Assembly: GCA_023701165.1 (NCBI GenBank)
Contig: JAMPXL010000024.1
Coordinates: 1-9,036, forward strand
Length of the DNA stretch: 9,036 bases
Source: Geothrix sp.
GTDB taxonomy: Bacteria; Acidobacteriota; Holophagae; Holophagales; Holophagaceae
Direction: 5' to 3'
The position numbers were made by a program, and so were the translations under genes. Positions 4,860-9,036 of the stretch are shown here, piece by piece; position 1 is the first letter of the stretch, and every line of letters starts with the position of its first letter. The notes under the pieces were generated by a model. The model was given only the letters and a program-made list of their open reading frames with translations, was not told the DNA's origin and searched no databases.

Positions 4860-7040
4860 ATGCCCCATCCCGTGAGCGACTTCTACCGGTCCCTGGCGGA
4901 CCGCGCCGGGCAGGCCCTCGCCGGGCGGAACCCGGGGAACCGGATCCTCATCCAGGTGGGCTCGGCCACCTGTGAGCATGCAGCGGGCTCCCAGGCGGTG
5001 GCCGAGGAGTTCGTGCGGCACATCCGGGCCTCGGGGCGGAAGGACATCGACATCCACCGCACGGGCTGCACGGGACGCTGCTCGCGGGAACCCATCCTCG
5101 GCGTGCAGGTGCCGGGGCAGATGCCCGTGAAGTACGAGCGCGTGGACCGCGACCTGGTGCATCGCATCTTCACCGAGCACATCCAGGGCGGCGCCCCGGT
5201 GATGAAGCACGTGCTGGACCACAGCGCCGGGGTGCTCCCCGAGCGCGAGTTCCTCTTCTGCGAGGGCGAGCGCTGCCATCGGAACGGGACCGACCTCCGC
5301 GCCCGGTTCCTGGAACTCCTCGAAGCGCACGGCGTGGAACCCCACCGTGCCGGCGTCGTGGCCACGGGCTGCTTCGGCGCCTGCGGCCTCACGGGCGGCG
5401 AACCCGCCACCTTCATCCTGGCCCGGCCCGAGAAGGTGCTCTACCGGGTGGCCTCCGAGGCCGACCTCCAGGCGATCCTCCAGGACCACGTGCTCGGGGG
5501 CCGGGTGGTCGAAAGCCTGCGCGTGCGGGAGGAACCCATCGCCCTGGAGTTCCTGGAACGCTATGGCGACGTGGCCTTCTTCAACCGCCAGAGCCGCATC
5601 GCCCTCCGCAACGCGGGCGTGGTGGATCCCGAGAGCCTGGACGAGTACCTCGGCTTCGACGGGTTCAAGGCCCTGGCCGCGGTGCTGGAGCGCCGCGACC
5701 CGGACTGGGTGATCTCCGAGCTGACCAAGGCCAGGCTCCGGGGCCGGGGCGGCGGCGGCTTCCTCACGGGCACCAAGTGGACGCTGGCGCGGAAGCAGGC
5801 GGACACCACCCGCTTCATCATCTGCAACGGCGACGAGGGTGATCCCGGCGCCTTCATGGACCGCTCCATGCTCGAGAGCGATCCCTTCAACATCGTCGAG
5901 GGCATGATCATCGGCGGTTTCGCCATCGGCGCCCAGAAGGGCTTCTTCTACATCCGCGCCGAATACCCGCTGGCCATCAAGCGCATCCAGCACGCCATCG
6001 ACACCTGCCGCGCCCAGGGCCTGCTGGGCCCGGACATCATGGGCTCGGGCTTCGCCTTCGACCTGGAGATCCGCCTGGGCGCCGGGGCCTTCGTCTGCGG
6101 CGAGGAGACCGCCCTCATCCGCTCCATCGAAGGCGAGCGCGGCCAGCCCAAGGTCCGCCCGCCCTACCCCACGGACCGTGGCCTCTGGGGCCATCCCACC
6201 TGCATCAACAACGTGGAGACCTTCGCCAACGTCTCCGCCATCCTGCGCTACAGCGGCGACTGGTACGCCCGCATCGGCACCGCGATGAGCGGCGGCACCA
6301 AAGTCTTCGCCCTGGCCGGGAAGGTGCGCCACACAGGCCTGGTGGAGGTGCCCCTCGGCACCACGCTCTCCCGGGTGGTGAACGACATCGGCGGCGGCGT
6401 CTCGGGCGGCAAGCAGCTCAAGGCCATCCAGACCGGCGGCCCCGCGGGCGGCTTCATCCCGGCCTCCATGCAGGACATGGAAGTGGACTTCGAGCCCCTC
6501 CAGAAGGCCGGTTCGATCATGGGCTCCGGCGGCATGATCGTCCTCAGCGAGGACGACTGCATGGTCGACATCGCCAAGTTCTACATGGCCTTCAGCCAGG
6601 AGGAGAGCTGCGGCAAGTGCACCCCCTGCCGCGAAGGCACCACCCGCATCCTGGAGATCCTGGAGCGCATCACCCAGGGCAAGGGCGTGCTGGAGGACCT
6701 CGACAAGCTCCACCGCCTGTCGCGCCTCTGCCAGCGCACCAGCCTCTGCGGCCTGGGCCGCGCCGCGCCCAACCCCGTGCTCTCCAGCCTCAAGCACTTC
6801 CGCGAGGAGTTCCTGGCCCACATCGTGGACAAGCACTGCCCGGCGAAGAAGTGCGTGGCGCTGATCCGCTACGAGATCAACCCGGAGAAGTGCATCGGCT
6901 GCACGATCTGCGGCCGGAACTGCCCGGTGGAGTGCATCTCCGGCGCCCGCAAGGAGGCCCACATCATCGACCAGGCCGCCTGCATCAAGTGCGGGAACTG
7001 CTTCGACGTCTGCAAGTTCGCCGCCATCGATAGAGTGTAG
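4860..7040 (+). CDS. hydB: NAD-linked (bifurcating-type) [FeFe]-hydrogenase beta subunit, NuoF-like, with two N-terminal [2Fe-2S] modules
   Basis: This cytoplasmic subunit carries FMN, binds NAD(H) and passes electrons to HydA. Order of parts in 726 residues: a thioredoxin-like [2Fe-2S] module with C38, C70 and C74 (residues about 27-115); a second such module with C134, C139, C171 and C175 (about 130-220); the NuoF core with the FMN loop GRGGGGF at 295-301 and the NADH-binding segment GAGAFVCGEET from 407; a [4Fe-4S] site C584, C587, C590 and C630; a CX4C with nearby histidines (H654, H659, C660, C665), where T. maritima HydB has a similar pair; and a C-terminal two-[4Fe-4S] ferredoxin, C678/681/684/688 and C708/711/714/718. 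T. maritima HydB has about 626 residues and a single N-terminal module, so the extra module explains the length. ATG 4860 has AGGAG 5 bases upstream. hydA starts 9 bases after the stop. A role in ferredoxin/NADH bifurcation is inferred from the family. Confidence 0.93.
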   Translation: MPHPVSDFYRSLADRAGQALAGRNPGNRILIQVGSATCEHAAGSQAVAEEFVRHIRASGRKDIDIHRTGCTGRCSREPILGVQVPGQMPVKYERVDRDLVHRIFTEHIQGGAPVMKHVLDHSAGVLPEREFLFCEGERCHRNGTDLRARFLELLEAHGVEPHRAGVVATGCFGACGLTGGEPATFILARPEKVLYRVASEADLQAILQDHVLGGRVVESLRVREEPIALEFLERYGDVAFFNRQSRIALRNAGVVDPESLDEYLGFDGFKALAAVLERRDPDWVISELTKARLRGRGGGGFLTGTKWTLARKQADTTRFIICNGDEGDPGAFMDRSMLESDPFNIVEGMIIGGFAIGAQKGFFYIRAEYPLAIKRIQHAIDTCRAQGLLGPDIMGSGFAFDLEIRLGAGAFVCGEETALIRSIEGERGQPKVRPPYPTDRGLWGHPTCINNVETFANVSAILRYSGDWYARIGTAMSGGTKVFALAGKVRHTGLVEVPLGTTLSRVVNDIGGGVSGGKQLKAIQTGGPAGGFIPASMQDMEVDFEPLQKAGSIMGSGGMIVLSEDDCMVDIAKFYMAFSQEESCGKCTPCREGTTRILEILERITQGKGVLEDLDKLHRLSRLCQRTSLCGLGRAAPNPVLSSLKHFREEFLAHIVDKHCPAKKCVALIRYEINPEKCIGCTICGRNCPVECISGARKEAHIIDQAACIKCGNCFDVCKFAAIDRV

Positions 7041-7049
7041 GAGCCTGCG

Positions 7050-8813
7050 ATGTCCGAGATGATCAGCCTCAAGATCGACGGCGAGTCCGTCCTCGTGCCC
7101 GCCGGCACCACGGTCATGGATGCCGCCGAGAAGATCGGCATCCACATCCCGCGCCTCTGCTACCACCCGGACCTGAGCCTGGAGGGCAACTGCCGGGTCT
7201 GCGTGGTGGCGGTGGAGGGTTTCGACCACGGCCTGGCCTCCTGCGCCACCACCGCCTGGGAGGGCATGGAGGTGCAGACCAACAGCCCCATGATCCGCCA
7301 GGCCCGGCGCGACATCGTGGAGCTGCTGCTGGACAACCACCCGAAGGACTGCCAGACCTGCGACCGCGACGGGCACTGCGAGCTGCAGAATCTTTCGTAC
7401 CGCATGGGCGTCCGCGAGCGGCTCTTCGAAGGGAAGCGCAAGCAGTTCCCCGTGGATGATGCCGGGGCCTCGGTGGTCCGCAACGCGGAGAAGTGCATCC
7501 TCTGCGGCCGCTGCATCCGCGTCTGCGGCGAGGTGCAGGGTGTGTTCAACCTCAGCCAGCATGGCCGCGGCTTCACCACCGTGGTGGGCCCCGCCAACCT
7601 GGCCCCCATGGACGAGAGCGCCTGCATCCAGTGCGGCCAGTGCGTGAGCGTATGCCCCACGGCGGCCTTCCTGGAACAGGACCACACGGAGCGGGTCTGG
7701 AAGGCCCTCAGCTACCGGCGCACCGAGAAGCACGTGGTCGCCACCACGGCCCCGGCCATCCGCGCCGCCCTGGGCGAGGCCTTCGGCCTGCCCGTGGGCA
7801 CCCCGGTCACCGGGAAGATGGTCACGGCCCTGCGCCGCATGGGCTTCGACGCCATCTTCGACGTCAACTTCAGCGCCGACCTCACCATCATGGAGGAGGC
7901 CCACGAGCTGCTGAAGCGGCTGGAGGGCGGCGGCCCCCTGCCCCTGCTCACCTCCTGCAGTCCCGGCTGGGTCAGCTTCCTGGAGAAGTTCTACCCGGAG
8001 ATGATCCCCCACATGTCGAGCTGCAAGAGCCCGATGCAGATGCAGTCCACCCTCATCAAGACCTACTACGCGCAGCAGAAGGGCCTCGATCCGAAGGACA
8101 TCTACGTGGTGTCCGTCATGCCCTGCGTGGCCAAGAAGTTCGAGGCCGCCCGGCCCGAGCACGTGCTCGACGGCATGCCCACCACGGACGCGGTCATCAC
8201 CACCCGCGATCTGGCCCAGATGATCAAGTCCTATGGCATCGACTTCCAGCGCCTGCCGGACAGCGACTTCGACCATCCCCTGGGCACCTCGTCGGGGGCT
8301 GGCGACATCTTCGGCGCCACGGGCGGCGTCATGGAGGCGGCCCTGCGCACGGCGGCCTTCAAGCTCACGGGACGGAACCTCGGAAACCTCGAACTCACCG
8401 AGGTCCGCGGAATCACCGGCGAGATCCGGGAGACCTCCGTCACCCTGGCCGGAAGGACGCTCAACGTAGCCGTGGCCAACGGCCTCCAGAACGCCAAGAT
8501 CCTGCTGGACGCCGTGAAGCGCGGCGAGAAGGACTACCACCTCATCGAGATCATGGCCTGCCCCGGCGGCTGCATCTGCGGCGGCGGCCAGCCCTATCCG
8601 CCCATCGGCAGCTACACCCTGAACCGGGACCTGGCCAAGGCCCGTGCCCAGGCCCTCTACAGCATCGACTCCGCCAAGACCCTCCGCTGCAGCCACGACA
8701 ACCCCGACGTCCAGAAGCTCTACGCTGACTTCCTCGGCGAGCCCCTGGGGCCCGCCTCCCACGCCCTCCTCCACACGCACTACACCGCCCGCACCCCCCG
8801 GGGGATCCGATGA
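7050..8813 (+). CDS. hydA: [FeFe]-hydrogenase catalytic subunit HydA with atypical L1 and L3 motifs
   Basis: HydA interconverts protons and H2 at the H-cluster. Parts in 587 residues: a plant-type [2Fe-2S] domain with C37, C48, C51 and C65; a His-ligated [4Fe-4S] site H97, C101, C104 and C110; a two-[4Fe-4S] ferredoxin domain with C149/152/155/159 and C192/195/198/202; the catalytic domain; and a small-subunit-like tail ending in LLHTHY. L2 is canonical (MPCVAKKFE, C359). L3 is EIMACPGGCICGGGQP, giving ligands C504 and C508 plus an unusual C510. L1 reads TSCSPGW (C303, S304) instead of TSCCPGW. Length and layout match subunits of multimeric NAD(P)-linked hydrogenases such as HndD, without the extra C-terminal [2Fe-2S] domain of T. 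maritima HydA. AGGAG at 7039-7043 precedes ATG 7050 by 6 bases. No Tat signal peptide is present, so it is cytoplasmic. The stop overlaps the hydC start as ATGA. Confidence 0.95.
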   Translation: MSEMISLKIDGESVLVPAGTTVMDAAEKIGIHIPRLCYHPDLSLEGNCRVCVVAVEGFDHGLASCATTAWEGMEVQTNSPMIRQARRDIVELLLDNHPKDCQTCDRDGHCELQNLSYRMGVRERLFEGKRKQFPVDDAGASVVRNAEKCILCGRCIRVCGEVQGVFNLSQHGRGFTTVVGPANLAPMDESACIQCGQCVSVCPTAAFLEQDHTERVWKALSYRRTEKHVVATTAPAIRAALGEAFGLPVGTPVTGKMVTALRRMGFDAIFDVNFSADLTIMEEAHELLKRLEGGGPLPLLTSCSPGWVSFLEKFYPEMIPHMSSCKSPMQMQSTLIKTYYAQQKGLDPKDIYVVSVMPCVAKKFEAARPEHVLDGMPTTDAVITTRDLAQMIKSYGIDFQRLPDSDFDHPLGTSSGAGDIFGATGGVMEAALRTAAFKLTGRNLGNLELTEVRGITGEIRETSVTLAGRTLNVAVANGLQNAKILLDAVKRGEKDYHLIEIMACPGGCICGGGQPYPPIGSYTLNRDLAKARAQALYSIDSAKTLRCSHDNPDVQKLYADFLGEPLGPASHALLHTHYTARTPRGIR

Positions 8814-9036
8814 GCGCCTGCACCCACTGCACCCACGACAACTGGCCCGAGCTGGAGCGAGGCTACCGCGCCATGCTGCCCGGGGCCGTCCTCGCCTTCA
8901 TCGACGCGAACCGGCAGGGCGAGCGCAGCGAGAGCATGCTCATCGCCACGCTCCACATGGTGCAGGCCCACTTCGGCCACCTGGGACCGGGACACCTGGA
9001 GGCCGTGGCCCAGCTCATGCAGATCCCCCTGGCCAA
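8810..9036 (+). CDS. hydC: NuoE-like [2Fe-2S] hydrogenase gamma subunit, partial (C-terminus beyond window)
   Basis: Seventy-five residues are visible before the window ends. The stretch from residue 42, SMLIATLHMVQAHFGHLGP, followed by EAVAQLMQIPLA, is the helical N-terminal domain of the NuoE/24-kDa family (pattern LIxxLxxVQxxFGxLxxxxLxxVAxxxxIP). The thioredoxin-like domain with four cluster cysteines would lie downstream and cannot be seen. This family supplies a [2Fe-2S] relay beside the NuoF-like subunit. The start codon overlaps the hydA stop (ATGA, 8810-8813), and GGGGG at 8800-8804, half of the palindrome CCCCCGGGGG, acts as ribosome binding site. The N-terminus is unusual in having a CTHCTH sequence (C4, H6, C7, H9). 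In T. maritima the NuoE-like gene comes first; here it follows hydA. Confidence 0.86.
   Translation, partial: MSACTHCTHDNWPELERGYRAMLPGAVLAFIDANRQGERSESMLIATLHMVQAHFGHLGPGHLEAVAQLMQIPLA

Noticed and set aside
4764..8780. Very long open frame on the minus strand (over 1300 codons) antisense to hydB and hydA
   Set aside because: It is a shadow caused by high GC at third positions, which removes stop codons on the opposite strand. Its composition is low-complexity Gly/Ala/Val/His/Asp, it has no recognisable domain, and the + strand carries clear families across the same bases.

Overview
The window is a dense, GC-rich (roughly two-thirds G+C or more) bacterial segment with every convincing gene on the + strand. 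It holds an almost complete [FeFe]-hydrogenase locus: the three H-cluster maturases hydG, hydF and hydE, then the subunits of an NAD-linked, multimeric and probably electron-bifurcating/confurcating [FeFe]-hydrogenase, hydB (NuoF-like), hydA (catalytic) and hydC (NuoE-like, cut off by the window end). This points to an anaerobic or facultatively fermentative bacterium that exchanges electrons between NADH, ferredoxin and H2. High GC plus this gene set would fit class Holophagae of the Acidobacteriota (Geothrix/Holophaga type), but that is a guess from overall impression and was not tested.

Layout: positions 2-55 are the last codons of an upstream gene. Positions 79-948 encode a ten-helix EamA/DMT transporter with no obvious link to hydrogenase. 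The 85 bases from 949 to 1033 are the main upstream control region, with a cluster of GGTC/GACC inverted repeats, a weak candidate promoter and a clear GGAGG ribosome binding site for hydG at 1034. hydG, hydF and hydE follow with a 13-base gap and then an 8-base overlap. A 107-base, locally AT-richer gap (4753-4859) separates hydE from hydB and probably carries a second promoter and a strong hairpin touching the hydB ribosome binding site. hydB and hydA are 9 bases apart, and hydA and hydC overlap by ATGA.

How the genes work together: HydG cleaves tyrosine and builds an Fe(CO)2(CN) cysteine synthon, HydE processes it towards the diiron unit, and HydF, a GTPase scaffold, completes and delivers the [2Fe] subcluster to apo-HydA. 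HydA makes or oxidises H2. HydB carries FMN, the NAD site and many Fe-S clusters, and HydC contributes a further [2Fe-2S] relay.

No wholly new system is visible; the genes belong to known families. The most unusual points are: (1) HydA has TSC-S-PGW where the H-cluster L1 motif is normally TSC-C-PGW, putting serine at a cluster-ligand position; (2) HydA L3 carries an extra cysteine (GGCICGGGQP); (3) HydB is about 100 residues longer than the T. maritima type because it has two tandem thioredoxin-like [2Fe-2S] modules, the first with only three cysteines; (4) ribosome binding sites are repeatedly embedded in self-complementary sequence, most strikingly a 19-base palindrome covering the hydE ribosome binding site and start codon.
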